From the NCBI RefSeq assembly GCF_916618895.1, contig NZ_OU745391.1, positions 1,426,001-1,490,000 of the forward strand: a stretch of 64,000 nucleotides of DNA, written 5' to 3'. Position 1 is the stretch's first letter; each line of letters starts with the position of its first letter. Under the pieces are notes generated by a model, which made no database searches, was not told where the DNA came from, and worked only from the letters and a program-made list of their open reading frames with translations. The DNA is from Pseudoclavibacter sp. Marseille-Q3772 (GTDB taxonomy: Bacteria; Actinomycetota; Actinomycetes; Actinomycetales; Microbacteriaceae). The translations under genes were made by a program, and so were the position numbers. Below, piece by piece: positions 50,142 to 59,659 of the stretch.

Positions 50142-50864
50142 CTACCCCAGCGCTGGCAACGCAACCGAAACCAGCAGCACGACGATGGTGCTGTTAAACG
50201 CAAAAGCCAAGATGACGTGTGCGGTGCCCGCACGCCGCAGCTCACGAGAACGCAGCTGTATCTGGCCCGCAGAGTACGAGGTCGATAACTGAGCCGCTAG
50301 CCAGATGAAATCACTGAAGGCAATCGGCTCCTCGCCCTGCTCCGTCACTGTCACCGCATCCGCATCGCCCGCCCATGCACGCAGATAGCGCACCGCAAAA
50401 CTCACCAGAATCATGGTCCAGGCGCCGATGACCGTAGCGAGTGCAGCTACGGTCGGCCCCACGGATGCTTTCAGCGCGGGCGTGAAAAGGACCGTCACCA
50501 CAATCGCCAGCGCGACAAACGCGTAGCTGAAGGCATTGGTGAACTCGTCGATGCCGAGCCACCGCATCCTGCGCCGTTCTTCGACGGAGGTTGGTGATGT
50601 GGCGCGAACGAGCGCAGCCAGATCCTCACCGACCTCACCAGTGAACGCGATGACGGTGAGGATGGCATAGGAAAGCGAAGCGGTCGCGTACAGCACCGAC
50701 AGCCAGACGGTAGCGTTTACGATCCAGTGTTCGACGGGCTGCGCCCAGCTGAACGGGAATATATCGCTGACGATTCCGACGCCCACCGACACCGCAATCG
50801 CAATGACTAGCGCCACTGTTTGGCGAACCTGTTCGCTCGCCAATCTACGACGCAGACGGGACAC
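50142..50864 (-). CDS. DUF1345 membrane protein
   Basis: The product is 240 residues from GTG. It has five or six hydrophobic helices and the DUF1345 core: a cytoplasmic RRRMRWLGIDEFTNAF region and the late FSDFIWLAAQLSTSYS segment. Function of the family is unknown. It follows aspS by 24 bases in the same orientation. No ribosome site is obvious, so the exact start is uncertain. Confidence 0.8.
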   Translation of the reverse strand: MSRLRRRLASEQVRQTVALVIAIAVSVGVGIVSDIFPFSWAQPVEHWIVNATVWLSVLYATASLSYAILTVIAFTGEVGEDLAALVRATSPTSVEERRRMRWLGIDEFTNAFSYAFVALAIVVTVLFTPALKASVGPTVAALATVIGAWTMILVSFAVRYLRAWAGDADAVTVTEQGEEPIAFSDFIWLAAQLSTSYSAGQIQLRSRELRRAGTAHVILAFAFNSTIVVLLVSVALPALG

Positions 50865-50888
50865 GGTGCCGGTGCTCGAACTCGACGA

Positions 50889-52199
50889 CTACGGCTGCAG
50901 GCGGTTTGGGCCGCGGAACAGGTAGGTCACTTCGCGCAGGTTCGGCTGGTGCAGCATGAGCATCATCATTCGAGCCAGCCCCATACCGAAACCACCGTGC
51001 GGGGGAGCGCCGTACCGGAAGAACTCGAGGTAGAAGTCGAGCTCATCCGCATCCATGCCCTTCTCGCCGATCTGTTCGGTGAGCACATCGATACGGTGTT
51101 CGCGCTGCGCACCGGTGGAGATTTCAACGCCGTTCCAGATGAGGTCGTAGGACTTCGTGAGCGTCGGGTCGTCCTCGTGCTTCATGTGGTAGAACGGGCG
51201 AATCGACATCGGGTAGTCGGTGAGGAAAACGAATTCGCTGCCGTGCTCCTCGAGCGCCCAACGGCCGATTTCACGCTCACCTTCCGGGTCCATATCGAGG
51301 TCGTTGCGCTCGAACTTGTGGCCACGCGACTGCACGATGTCGCGTGCTTCGAGCAGCGGGATGCGGGGGAACGGGTTTTCGGGAACGGCGATTTCGACGT
51401 CGAAGTGTTCCTTGATCGCTTCGCCGTAGCGTTCCTTCACCGCGGCGAGTGCGGCACGCATTACCGCCTCCTGCATATCCATCACATCGTGGTGGGAGTC
51501 GATCCAGGAGATTTCGGCATCGACACCGGTGAATTCAGTGGCGTGACGCGAGGTGAAGGACGGGTCAGCGCGGAATACCGGGCCGATCTCAAAGATCTTG
51601 CCGAAGCCGGCGCTCTGCGCCATCTGCTTAAAGAATTGCGGTGACTGCGCGAGGTACGCGGGACGGTCGAAGTAGTCGACCTTGAACAGCTCGGCCTTTG
51701 ACTCTGATGCCGAAGCCATGAGCTTCGGTGAGAACACCTCGACGTAGTCGCGTTCGTACCAGTACTCGCGCATGGCGTGTACGAAGGTGGTCTGCGCGCG
51801 GAACATGCTGTTGTTGCGGGCGGTACGCAGGTCGAGGAAGCGGTAGTCGAGGCGCTTATCGATCGAGCTGTCGTCAGCGATCGGAGTTTCAGGCAGTGCC
51901 TCCGACTCAACGCGCAGGTCGCTGATCTTGACTTCCAAGCCGCCGAGCTTGACGCGCTCATCGTGCTTGAGATCTCCCTCGACGGTGAGCATCGTGCCCT
52001 GAGCGAGTGTGGAGATCGCATCGCTGATCGCTTCGCGGCCCTCGGTGCGGGGGTTCACCAATTGCAGCGCGCCAGATTCGTCGCGCAGCACGACAAATTG
52101 CACCTTCTTCTGGTCGCGGACGGTGTCGACCCATCCCTGGACCTTGACGGGACCGTTGTCGAGATCGGCAAGTTCAGAAATCAGAGTTCGTTGCATCAC
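50889..52199 (-). CDS. aspS: Aspartyl-tRNA synthetase, archaeal/eukaryal type
   Basis: The product is 436 residues from GTG at 52199 (or 435 from the ATG at 52196). An OB-fold tRNA-binding domain (VKVQGWVDTVRDQ) is followed by a class II core with motif 2 FEIGPVFRADPS and motif 3 GFGMGLARMMMLML. It lacks the ~150-residue GAD insertion of the bacterial enzyme (about 590 residues), so it is of the short type that often charges both tRNA-Asp and tRNA-Asn. Discriminating or not cannot be decided from this sequence. A TAGGCT box 6 bases before the GTG suggests a leaderless start there. Confidence 0.93.
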   Translation of the reverse strand: MMQRTLISELADLDNGPVKVQGWVDTVRDQKKVQFVVLRDESGALQLVNPRTEGREAISDAISTLAQGTMLTVEGDLKHDERVKLGGLEVKISDLRVESEALPETPIADDSSIDKRLDYRFLDLRTARNNSMFRAQTTFVHAMREYWYERDYVEVFSPKLMASASESKAELFKVDYFDRPAYLAQSPQFFKQMAQSAGFGKIFEIGPVFRADPSFTSRHATEFTGVDAEISWIDSHHDVMDMQEAVMRAALAAVKERYGEAIKEHFDVEIAVPENPFPRIPLLEARDIVQSRGHKFERNDLDMDPEGEREIGRWALEEHGSEFVFLTDYPMSIRPFYHMKHEDDPTLTKSYDLIWNGVEISTGAQREHRIDVLTEQIGEKGMDADELDFYLEFFRYGAPPHGGFGMGLARMMMLMLHQPNLREVTYLFRGPNRLQP

Positions 52200-52205
52200 C
52201 CGGTC

Positions 52206-52211
52206 AGCCTA
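52206..52211 (-). promoter_or_regulatory. -10 box (TAGGCT) of aspS, leaderless
   Basis: On the - strand TAGGCT ends 6 bases before GTG 52199. It faces an identical box of the divergent gene 77 bases away. Confidence 0.5.
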
Positions 52212-52264
52212 TCGCGAGCGGGATGCGAGTAGCGGTGATTCGGTGCATTTTCTGGCGGTACCCG

Positions 52265-52270
52265 TAGGCT
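52265..52270 (+). promoter_or_regulatory. -10 box (TAGGCT) of the histidine phosphatase-res operon, leaderless
   Basis: TAGGCT ends 6 bases before ATG 52277; no ribosome site precedes the start. Confidence 0.5.
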
Positions 52271-52276
52271 TGCGGT

Positions 52277-52924
52277 ATGCAGGAGCAGCGCATTCACCTG
52301 GTTCGGCACGGAGAGGTCGATAACCCCGAAGGCATTCTGTACGGCCGAATGCCCGGATACGGTTTGAGCGAGCGTGGTCATCGCATGGCGGCGCTCGCGG
52401 CTGATGATCTCGCCAAGCGGCAATGCCCAGTTGGGCGAATCGTGGTCTCGCCGCTGCAACGAACGCGCGAATCTGCCGAGCCGATCGTGTCGGCCTTCGG
52501 TATTGAACCGATCATTGACGCCAGAATCATCGAACCGTGGAATGTGTTTGAGGGTAAGAAACTCGGCGGTCGGGATGGGGCGTGGAGACGTCCCGCAGAG
52601 TGGCCGAAAATGGCTCGCCCATGGCGTCCGAGCTGGGGCGAACCCTTCGTAGAGATCGTCGCCAGAATGCGCGCTGCGCTCATGGAACACGCGAAAGCCG
52701 CAGACGGCGCTGATGTTATCGTGGTGACACATCAGCTACCCATCTGGATGGTGCACCGATCGGTAACCGGAAGGCCCCTGCCACACAATCCGGCGAAACG
52801 TCGATGCTCGCTCTCGAGCATCACCTCGTTGGAGTACCACCCGGCGACGGGGTTTGTTGAGGCTGACTATCGTGAACCCGCCGCCAGCGAATTGCGCTCG
52901 GCGGAAGACAAGGGAGCCGTGTGA
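52277..52924 (+). CDS. Histidine phosphatase superfamily protein
   Basis: The product is 215 residues. The phosphoglycerate-mutase-like catalytic motif LVRHGE (His11) opens the protein and the second catalytic His is in VVTHQLP; Arg and Glu of SPLQRTRESAEP are also present. The substrate is unknown. It is first gene of the cytochrome c maturation operon (its stop overlaps resA as GTGA), an arrangement seen in many actinobacteria. Confidence 0.9.
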   Translation: MQEQRIHLVRHGEVDNPEGILYGRMPGYGLSERGHRMAALAADDLAKRQCPVGRIVVSPLQRTRESAEPIVSAFGIEPIIDARIIEPWNVFEGKKLGGRDGAWRRPAEWPKMARPWRPSWGEPFVEIVARMRAALMEHAKAADGADVIVVTHQLPIWMVHRSVTGRPLPHNPAKRRCSLSSITSLEYHPATGFVEADYREPAASELRSAEDKGAV

Positions 52925-53511
52925 ACCGACCTGTCCGATACTTCGCGCTTGCCGCGGCAGTGTGCATGCCGCTCGCGCTCACCGCATGTGCTGGTGATGA
53001 TTTCGCACAGAACTACGCTGCTGGATCCGACCAGGGCTATGTTGCCGGGGATGGGTCGATGCAGGTGTTTGCGAAGGATCAGCGTGGCGAGCGCGTCGAG
53101 TTCTCCGGTACTACGGATGCGGGCGATCAGTTGCACAGTGCCGACTTCGGAAACGAAGTGGTCGTCGTGAACTTTTGGTACGCATCCTGCCCGCCCTGCC
53201 GAGCGGAAGCTCGGGACTTGCAGGAACTCAACGAAAAGTATTCGGCGAAGGGCGTCAACTTCGTTGGCGTCAATGTGTATGACCAGGCCGCGACGGCGCG
53301 CTCGTTCGCCGAGGAGTTCGGAGTCACCTATCCGAGCATTCTTGATGTAGAGGATGCGTCGGTTCGGCTCGCGTTCAGCGATAACGTGCCGCCACAGGCG
53401 ATCCCTTCGACCCTGGTGTTGGACCGGGAGGGCCGTGTGGCGGCCCTCATCCGCGGGGTTGCTGATCGATCGGTACTCAGCACCATGATCGACGACGTGC
53501 TGGCCGAGTGA
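52921..53511 (+). CDS. resA: ResA/TlpA-like thiol-disulfide lipoprotein
   Basis: The product is 196 residues. A lipoprotein signal ends in LTAC (Cys23) and the thioredoxin fold carries C90-P-P-C93 (NFWYASCPPCRAEA) and a cis-Pro near IPSTLVLD. It keeps apocytochrome c haem-binding cysteines reduced outside the membrane. It is followed by ccdA, resB and ccsB in a system II operon. Confidence 0.93.
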   Translation: MNRPVRYFALAAAVCMPLALTACAGDDFAQNYAAGSDQGYVAGDGSMQVFAKDQRGERVEFSGTTDAGDQLHSADFGNEVVVVNFWYASCPPCRAEARDLQELNEKYSAKGVNFVGVNVYDQAATARSFAEEFGVTYPSILDVEDASVRLAFSDNVPPQAIPSTLVLDREGRVAALIRGVADRSVLSTMIDDVLAE

Positions 53512-53518
53512 TTTCCAC

Positions 53519-54286
53519 GTGAATCCCGGTGAGATCGTCTACTCGGGGCAGCTGCTGGTAGCGCTGCCCCTGGCGGTATTGGCCGGGTTCGTATCCTTCG
53601 CATCCCCCTGCGTGCTACCGGTGATTCCCGGGTATTTGGGACTGCTTGGAGCAGTGTCAGACCAGGCCCCGAGTGCGCAACCGACCGCATCCGCGACCGA
53701 ACCGCCAAAACGCTCTGGACGAGTTGGCTTAGGTGCGGTGTTATTCGTCCTCGGCTTCTCGGTGATCTATGTGCTCACCGGCGCAGCCTTCGGGCAATTG
53801 GGGCTGTGGTTCTTGCGCTACCAGCACGTTATTACGCCGATTCTCGGTGCCGTGGTGATCGCCATGGGCCTCATCTTCATTGGGGTTTCCGGTCCGTGGC
53901 AGCGCACGATCAAACTCTCGAAAACACCGACCGGGCTCGTGGGCGCACCGCTACTGGGCGCGATCTTCGCGCTCGGCTGGGCGCCGTGCCTCGGGCCAAC
54001 ACTGGTGGCTATTCAGAGCCTCTCCTTTGACGGTGCTTCGGCGGCACGGGGCGCACTATTGGCGTTTGCGTACTGCCTCGGCCTGGGGCTTCCGTTTGTG
54101 CTGGCCGCCGTATTCTGGGATCGTGCCACGCGCTGGATTGGCTGGCTGAAACGGCACCTGCGCACGATTAACCTCATTGGTGGCGGCATGCTCATCGTGA
54201 TCGGTGTGCTCATGGTTACCGGAGTTTGGCAACACTTTATCTCTATGGTCGGCTCGTGGCTGCCCGGCTATGTGGCTCCGCTGTAG
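53519..54286 (+). CDS. ccdA: Cytochrome c biogenesis protein CcdA
   Basis: The product is 255 residues from GTG, with six membrane helices. The two redox cysteines that carry electrons across the membrane are Cys31 (FASPCVLPVIPGY) and Cys157 (WAPCLGPTL). It passes reducing power from cytoplasmic thioredoxin to ResA. Seven bases separate it from resA. Confidence 0.95.
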   Translation: MNPGEIVYSGQLLVALPLAVLAGFVSFASPCVLPVIPGYLGLLGAVSDQAPSAQPTASATEPPKRSGRVGLGAVLFVLGFSVIYVLTGAAFGQLGLWFLRYQHVITPILGAVVIAMGLIFIGVSGPWQRTIKLSKTPTGLVGAPLLGAIFALGWAPCLGPTLVAIQSLSFDGASAARGALLAFAYCLGLGLPFVLAAVFWDRATRWIGWLKRHLRTINLIGGGMLIVIGVLMVTGVWQHFISMVGSWLPGYVAPL

Positions 54287-54299
54287 GCAAGGTGAATAA

Positions 54300-55925
54300 T
54301 TGAGCTCTTCTCATTCAATTTCCCCCCGTCGTATCCGCAGTGTGGTATCGATGCTGCGCAGCCTGTGGTCGGGGCTCACCAGCATGCGCACGGCGATCAT
54401 CCTGCTGTTGTTGTTGGCGGTTGCAGCCGTACCCGGTTCGCTCTTCCCGCAGCGGTCCAGTGACCCAAACGGTGTCACGCAGTACTTCGATAAGAACCCG
54501 GATGTGGCTCCGATGTTCGACAGCTGGGGCATGTTCGATGTGTACACCTCGTGGTGGTTCTCGGCGATCTACCTGCTGCTGTTCATCTCGCTCATTGGTT
54601 GCATCGTGCCGCGTACCGTCAAGCACGCACGAGCGATTCGAGGCAGACCACCGCGTACTCCCGTCCGCCTGGGGCGCTTTGACGACTACGAAACCATTCG
54701 ACTGGATGAACGTTGGCGTGCTGACGCGCCGCAGATTATCGAGCGCGCACAGCAGTTGCTGAAACAGCGCCGCTATCGGGTGGAGCGCTACGACCGCGAA
54801 TCGAGCTGGTCGGTATCGGCGGAACGCGGCTATCTGCGAGAAACCGGGAACCTGGTGTTCCACGCGGCGATGCTTGGCATCATCGTCGCTGTCGGTGTGT
54901 TCTCGGGATTCAATTGGCACGGCCAGCGCGTGCTCGTCGAAGGGCAAACCTATGTGAACGGGTTGGTGAGCTACTCGTCGTTCACGCCCGGGCGGTTCTT
55001 CGCTCCCGATCAGATCCCACCGTTCTCGCTTCGGCTCAATGACCTCGACGTCACCTATGAAACCGAGAATCCCAATGCGGTCGGTATCGCGACCGACTAC
55101 ACCGCGAACGTGACCGTCACGCATCCTGACGGCAACACCCACGAAGACACGGTGCGAGTCAACCACCCGCTGCGCGCCGAAGGGATCGACACCTACCTGC
55201 TGGCGAATGGTTATGCCCCCACCGTCACTGTCCGCGATGCTCAGGGGCGCGAGGTGTTCCGTGACCATGTTGTGTTTATCCCGCAGGACCAAAACCTGAC
55301 GTCCACCGGTGTGATCAAAGTTCCGGATGGGTTAGACAAGCAGGTCGGTCTGCTCGGCTTTTTCTATCCGACAGCACACCGGCTCGATTCTGGCGCGTTG
55401 ACCTCATCCAACCAATCGCTCAACGACCCGGTGCTCACGCTGAACGTCTATGCGGGAGATCTCGGGCTGGATGCGGGAGTGCCCACCTCCGTGTATCAGC
55501 TCGACACCGAACACCTCACACAGCTTGCCGGTCGCGGAACCGATGTGCCGGCGATCGAACTGCGCCCGGGGGAGACGGCCGAATTGCCGAACGGTATGGG
55601 CACGATCTCGATGGATGAGGTCGTGCCGCGCTACGCATCGTTTGATGTGCATCGCGACTACACGCGCACCCCGGTAGCGATCTTCGCGGGTTTGATGATT
55701 GCTGGTCTCCTTGTCGCCCTATTGGTGCCGCGTCGTCGACTGTGGGTGAAAGTCACCGAACGCGGCGAGGATGGCCTGCTGATTGAAATCGCCGGACTTG
55801 CCCGAGGCGAAGACCCGCAACTCCAGCGCGCTGTCGCGGGCCTCACTTCCGCAATCACCAGCGAACTCCTATCCTGGAAGGAATCCTCCGGGTCTCCGGA
55901 GCCTTCAACGAATCTGGAACCATGA
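54300..55925 (+). CDS. resB: Cytochrome c synthetase subunit ResB/Ccs1
   Basis: The product is 541 residues from TTG with an AAGGTG site. It has three N-terminal helices (including RTAIILLLLLAVAAVPGS and WFSAIYLLLFISLIGCIVPR), a large external domain, and one C-terminal helix before a cytoplasmic tail, the ResB layout. It forms the haem delivery/ligation complex with CcsB. The ATG of ccsB overlaps its stop codon (ATGA). Confidence 0.93.
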   Translation: MSSSHSISPRRIRSVVSMLRSLWSGLTSMRTAIILLLLLAVAAVPGSLFPQRSSDPNGVTQYFDKNPDVAPMFDSWGMFDVYTSWWFSAIYLLLFISLIGCIVPRTVKHARAIRGRPPRTPVRLGRFDDYETIRLDERWRADAPQIIERAQQLLKQRRYRVERYDRESSWSVSAERGYLRETGNLVFHAAMLGIIVAVGVFSGFNWHGQRVLVEGQTYVNGLVSYSSFTPGRFFAPDQIPPFSLRLNDLDVTYETENPNAVGIATDYTANVTVTHPDGNTHEDTVRVNHPLRAEGIDTYLLANGYAPTVTVRDAQGREVFRDHVVFIPQDQNLTSTGVIKVPDGLDKQVGLLGFFYPTAHRLDSGALTSSNQSLNDPVLTLNVYAGDLGLDAGVPTSVYQLDTEHLTQLAGRGTDVPAIELRPGETAELPNGMGTISMDEVVPRYASFDVHRDYTRTPVAIFAGLMIAGLLVALLVPRRRLWVKVTERGEDGLLIEIAGLARGEDPQLQRAVAGLTSAITSELLSWKESSGSPEPSTNLEP

Positions 55926-57025
55926 TCGAAACGCTCTCGAACTGGTCGAATACGCTGATGTTCGCCGCCATTGTTGTGTACGCCACGGCCTTCGTGCTGT
56001 TTACCTTCGATATTTCGCTTCGCGGCGCATCCCGCACCGCGGCTGCGCAGGTAACCTCGGCGGCCGGAGCGACCGCGCGCAAGCGAGAGCTCGTTGGCGC
56101 AGCAGCCGGCGGTGGGGTAGTGGCAGCCGAGCCTGAACACGAATCGGTTGCCGATTTCGGTATCACCAGTTCGATTCAGGGTAGCGATCGCGGGGTGTTT
56201 GCCACCCGGCCAAAGGGCGAAGTAGTAGGCAAACCCGCATCCGCAGACCGTCAGCACCGCGATGTACACGCAACGAAACTGCTGCCGTTTGCAATGGCCG
56301 CAACGTCCGCCGCATTCGTGCTCCACCTTGCGGCAACAATCCTGCACGGTATTGCTGCCGGCCGCGTGCCGTGGTCGAACATGTACGAATTCTCGATGAC
56401 GGCAACGCTGATCGTGACCGCGGTGTTCCTCGGCGCTCAGCTGTGGCAGGACCTTCGATTCCTCGGGGCCTTCGTAACCGGACTGGTCACGCTCTCGCTG
56501 GGTATCGCATCCCTCGGCTTCTATGTCGAGATTGTGCCGCTGCAGCCGGCTCTGCAATCTTGGTGGCTCGTCGTCCACGTATTCGTTGCCTCGCTCTCGA
56601 CGGGCCTGCTCGCGCTCGGCTGCGGTCTATCGATCCTGCAATTGCTGCAGCAGCGTCGACAGACCCGGATGCGCGCCGGAGCGGCAAGTGCCGGGCCGTT
56701 GACCGCGCTACCGGGCGCCGAGCGGCTCGAAGACCTCGCCTTCCGCATCAACGTGATGGGCTTCATTTTCTGGACCTTCACCCTCGTCGCAGGTTCGATC
56801 TGGGCGGAAGCCGCCTGGGGGCGCTACTGGGGCTGGGACACGAAGGAAGTGTGGACGCTCATTATCTGGATCGTCTACGCCGGCTACCTGCACGCACGCG
56901 CAACCCACGGCTGGCGCGGATCCCCGTCGGCGTGGCTATCCATCATCGGTTTCGGCACCGTTCTGTTTAACTTCGGTATCGTTAACGTCTTCTTCAAGGG
57001 CCTACACGCCTACTCGGGCCTGTGA
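55922..57025 (+). CDS. ccsB: Cytochrome c synthetase subunit CcsB/ResC
   Basis: The product is 367 residues with about eight membrane helices. The haem-handling WWD-type motif lies at about 299-310 (WGRYWGWDTKEVW, W305-D306), and flanking helices carry conserved His residues. It exports and ligates haem to apocytochromes with ResB. A long hydrophilic insertion (about 40-110) between helices 1 and 2 is typical of actinobacterial forms. Confidence 0.94.
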   Translation: MIETLSNWSNTLMFAAIVVYATAFVLFTFDISLRGASRTAAAQVTSAAGATARKRELVGAAAGGGVVAAEPEHESVADFGITSSIQGSDRGVFATRPKGEVVGKPASADRQHRDVHATKLLPFAMAATSAAFVLHLAATILHGIAAGRVPWSNMYEFSMTATLIVTAVFLGAQLWQDLRFLGAFVTGLVTLSLGIASLGFYVEIVPLQPALQSWWLVVHVFVASLSTGLLALGCGLSILQLLQQRRQTRMRAGAASAGPLTALPGAERLEDLAFRINVMGFIFWTFTLVAGSIWAEAAWGRYWGWDTKEVWTLIIWIVYAGYLHARATHGWRGSPSAWLSIIGFGTVLFNFGIVNVFFKGLHAYSGL

Positions 57026-57030
57026 GTCAC

Positions 57031-58077
57031 TTATGCCCTGAGCCGCGGGCTACCGACAAGGTGCTCGTAGCAGTCGCGAAGGCGATCAAACCACCAGTCG
57101 CGACGGTTATCGGATGCGGCAAGCGCACGTAACTTGCCCGCATCCGGTACCGCAGGTGCCAGCGAAATCGACCCGTTCACCGGGCGCCTGGGCGCTGCGC
57201 AGACATCATCGGCGAAGAGCGCGAGCGTGCCGAGCCCAGCGGCGAACGGTTCGCCGCGAGTGGCCAGTTCGGCTGCCAACCCCGCGCCGGCCACCAGGCC
57301 CACCGACGTCTCGAGTGCGCTCGAAACGGTGGCGGTCATCCCGCTTTCGGCAACCACGCGCAATGCACTACGCACGCCACCGAGCGGTTGGACTTTCACC
57401 ACAGCGTGATCGGCGGCTCCGGCGCGAGCCACCGCCAGCGGATCGCTCGCCTTGCGGATGGACTCGTCGGCGGCGATATGTATGCCAAGTGGATGCACGC
57501 GCGAGCGCAGTTGAGTGAGCTCAGGCAGAGTGCGTACCGGTTGTTCGGCATATTCGAGCTGGATCCCCGCCGCTGTGATCTCACGCAGCGCGGCGTCTGC
57601 CTCGGGAACTGTCCAGCCGCCGTTCGCGTCGATACGCACTATCGGTTCATCGAACGCATCCTTCACCGCGAGCAATCGCTCGATGTCCTCGCGCAGGGTT
57701 TGGCCTCGCTCGGCGACCTTCACCTTGACCGTGCGGCAACCGCTAAACCGACTCGCCAACTGCGGGACCGCATCCGCATCGACCGCTGGAATCGTGGCAT
57801 TCACCGCCACTGTGCCCGAAGTGTGGCGGGGGAGCGTGGGGTCAAAGGCGTACTCGAGCGCGCCGGCCAGCCATGCGGCAGACTCGGCGGTTTCGTATTC
57901 GAGGAAGGGTGAAAACTCAGACCACGCCTGCGTGCCTTCGATGAGCAGCGCCTCGCGCGTCGACACACCGCGGAATCGTGTGGTCAGCGGAATCGACACC
58001 ACATGGGCGCGCGCCAACACTTCGGCGCAATCGGGCAGTGGCGCATTCCGGCTGGAGGGCGATTCGCGGGTAGTCAT
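57031..58077 (-). CDS. menC: o-Succinylbenzoate synthase
   Basis: The product is 348 residues of the enolase superfamily. Catalytic residues are visible: Lys-x-Lys in TVKVKVAE, metal-binding Asp in RIDANGGW, Glu in EYAEQPV, Asp in AADESIRK and Lys in VVKVQPLGG. It dehydrates SHCHC to o-succinylbenzoate in menaquinone synthesis. It is convergent with ccsB and divergent from the rest of the men cluster. A GATAAT box lies 6 bases before the ATG. Confidence 0.93.
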   Translation of the reverse strand: MTTRESPSSRNAPLPDCAEVLARAHVVSIPLTTRFRGVSTREALLIEGTQAWSEFSPFLEYETAESAAWLAGALEYAFDPTLPRHTSGTVAVNATIPAVDADAVPQLASRFSGCRTVKVKVAERGQTLREDIERLLAVKDAFDEPIVRIDANGGWTVPEADAALREITAAGIQLEYAEQPVRTLPELTQLRSRVHPLGIHIAADESIRKASDPLAVARAGAADHAVVKVQPLGGVRSALRVVAESGMTATVSSALETSVGLVAGAGLAAELATRGEPFAAGLGTLALFADDVCAAPRRPVNGSISLAPAVPDAGKLRALAASDNRRDWWFDRLRDCYEHLVGSPRLRA

Positions 58078-58083
58078 ACGCCC

Positions 58084-58089
58084 ATTATC
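58084..58089 (-). promoter_or_regulatory. -10 box (GATAAT) of menC, leaderless
   Basis: GATAAT on the - strand matches TATAAT at five positions and ends 6 bases before the menC ATG. Confidence 0.5.
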
Positions 58090-58258
58090 GGTGTGCCGAG
58101 TGGCACGGTGCAGGACGAGTCAAGCATCGCATCGAGGTGCGGTGTGGAAGCGCAATCGAATCGTGACTGGTTCGGGCATCTGCCTTGCCGGTATGATTGC
58201 AAGTTGCCGATTACGAACTTGCACGTCGTCGGTGTTGAACCACGGAAATGAGGCACCA

Positions 58259-58699
58259 ATGGCACTGCAACAGCAGTTGACGCGACGCAACAACGCGCAG
58301 CGTGAGGTACCCCAGTACCGCCACGCGACGGTGGTCCCGCAGCCGTGGGTTGATCAGATGCTGAATCCGTTCGGCTGGCGCGTTGGCCACTGGGCAATGT
58401 TTGGTGTCATGCTCACCCTGGCAGCCGACATCATCGCCATGCTGTACCTGTTCAACTTCTTCGGTATTTCGCGGCAGTTCGAATTGCAGATGTGGCTGAT
58501 CATTGCCGGCATCGTTGGGTTCTGTTCGATTACTGCGGCGCTCTACGCCATCTTCTACCGCTCCGGTCGCGGCACCGGCATTGTTGCGCTCATCCTGGGG
58601 CTCGGGATCGCCGGCCCTCCCGCATGGCTGGTGCTGAACACCGTGCTGCAGTTCATCCTCAACGGCGGTACGCTCCCCGACGCCCCGATCGACTGGTAA
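58259..58699 (+). CDS. Small membrane protein of unknown function
   Basis: The product is 146 residues from the ATG at 58259, preceded by ATGAGG. The basic N-terminus (residues 1-45) is cytoplasmic; three membrane helices follow (WAMFGVMLTLAADIIAMLYL, then LQMWLIIAGIVGFCSITAAL and GIVALILGLGIAGPP). I do not recognise the family. It lies between menC and menB but nothing ties it to menaquinone synthesis. Confidence 0.7.
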   Translation: MALQQQLTRRNNAQREVPQYRHATVVPQPWVDQMLNPFGWRVGHWAMFGVMLTLAADIIAMLYLFNFFGISRQFELQMWLIIAGIVGFCSITAALYAIFYRSGRGTGIVALILGLGIAGPPAWLVLNTVLQFILNGGTLPDAPIDW

Positions 58700-58714
58700 C
58701 GCGAGCGAGCGCGG

Positions 58715-58720
58715 TAGCGT
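58715..58720 (+). promoter_or_regulatory. -10 box (TAGCGT) of menB, leaderless
   Basis: TAGCGT ends 6 bases before the menB ATG. Confidence 0.4.
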
Positions 58721-58726
58721 AGAGCC

Positions 58727-59644
58727 ATGGGTGAAAACACGAACACGATCTCCGATGGCTTCGATCCTGACCGCTGGGTAGCGGTACCGGAGTTCGAATT
58801 CACCGACATCACCTACCACCTCGACACCACGGGCCGGATCGCGCGTATCGCAATCGATCGCCCCGAAGTGCGCAACGCGTTTCGCCCGCACACGGTCGAC
58901 GAACTGCTCACCGCATTCGAATCAGTGCGCACGAACTCGGCCGTTGGCGCAGTGCTATTCACCGGTAATGGCCCGAGCCCCAAGGGCGGCGGGCACGCGT
59001 TCTGCTCCGGCGGCGACCAGCGAATTCGCGGACGCGACGGCTACCGCTACGCATCCGGAGACAACGCCGAAACCGTCGACAAAGCCCGCGCGGGCAGGCT
59101 GCACATCCTCGAACTGCAGCGCCTGATCCGTTTTATGCCCAAGGTCGTAATCGCCACGGTGAACGGCTGGGCAGCCGGCGGTGGCCACTCGCTGTATGTC
59201 GTCTGCGACCTGGCGATCGCATCGCGTCAGCACGCAAAGTTCAAGCAGACGGATGCGAATGTCGGCTCGTTCGATGCCGGATACGGGTCTGCGTACTTCG
59301 CGAAACAGGTGGGGCAGAAAAATGCCCGAGAAGTGTTCTTCCTCGCCGAGGAGTACGACGCGCAGCGTGCCTATGAAATGGGTGCCATCAACCGCGTCGT
59401 TGACCACGACCAGCTCGAAGCAGAAGCGATCAAGATGGCCGAAACCATCCTGACCAAGTCGCCCACGGCCATCCGCATGCTGAAATACGCAATGAATGCC
59501 GTCGATGACGGACTCGTCGGCCAGCAAATCTTCGCCGGTGAAGCCACGCGATTGGCGTACATGACCGATGAGGCGGTCGAGGGGCGCGACTCGTTCCTGC
59601 AAAAGCGCGACGCTGACTGGTCGTCGTTCCCCTGGTATTTCTAG
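58727..59644 (+). CDS. menB: 1,4-Dihydroxy-2-naphthoyl-CoA synthase
   Basis: The product is 305 residues of the crotonase family. It has the oxyanion-hole segments CSGGDQRIRG and AAGGGHSLY, the MenB-specific loop FKQTDANVGSFDAGYGS, and the ending SSFPWYF. It closes the naphthoquinol ring. The length is normal for the family. It heads a run with menE and menA on the + strand. Confidence 0.97.
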   Translation: MGENTNTISDGFDPDRWVAVPEFEFTDITYHLDTTGRIARIAIDRPEVRNAFRPHTVDELLTAFESVRTNSAVGAVLFTGNGPSPKGGGHAFCSGGDQRIRGRDGYRYASGDNAETVDKARAGRLHILELQRLIRFMPKVVIATVNGWAAGGGHSLYVVCDLAIASRQHAKFKQTDANVGSFDAGYGSAYFAKQVGQKNAREVFFLAEEYDAQRAYEMGAINRVVDHDQLEAEAIKMAETILTKSPTAIRMLKYAMNAVDDGLVGQQIFAGEATRLAYMTDEAVEGRDSFLQKRDADWSSFPWYF

Positions 59645-59659
59645 CCGTCGAGGCACCCC

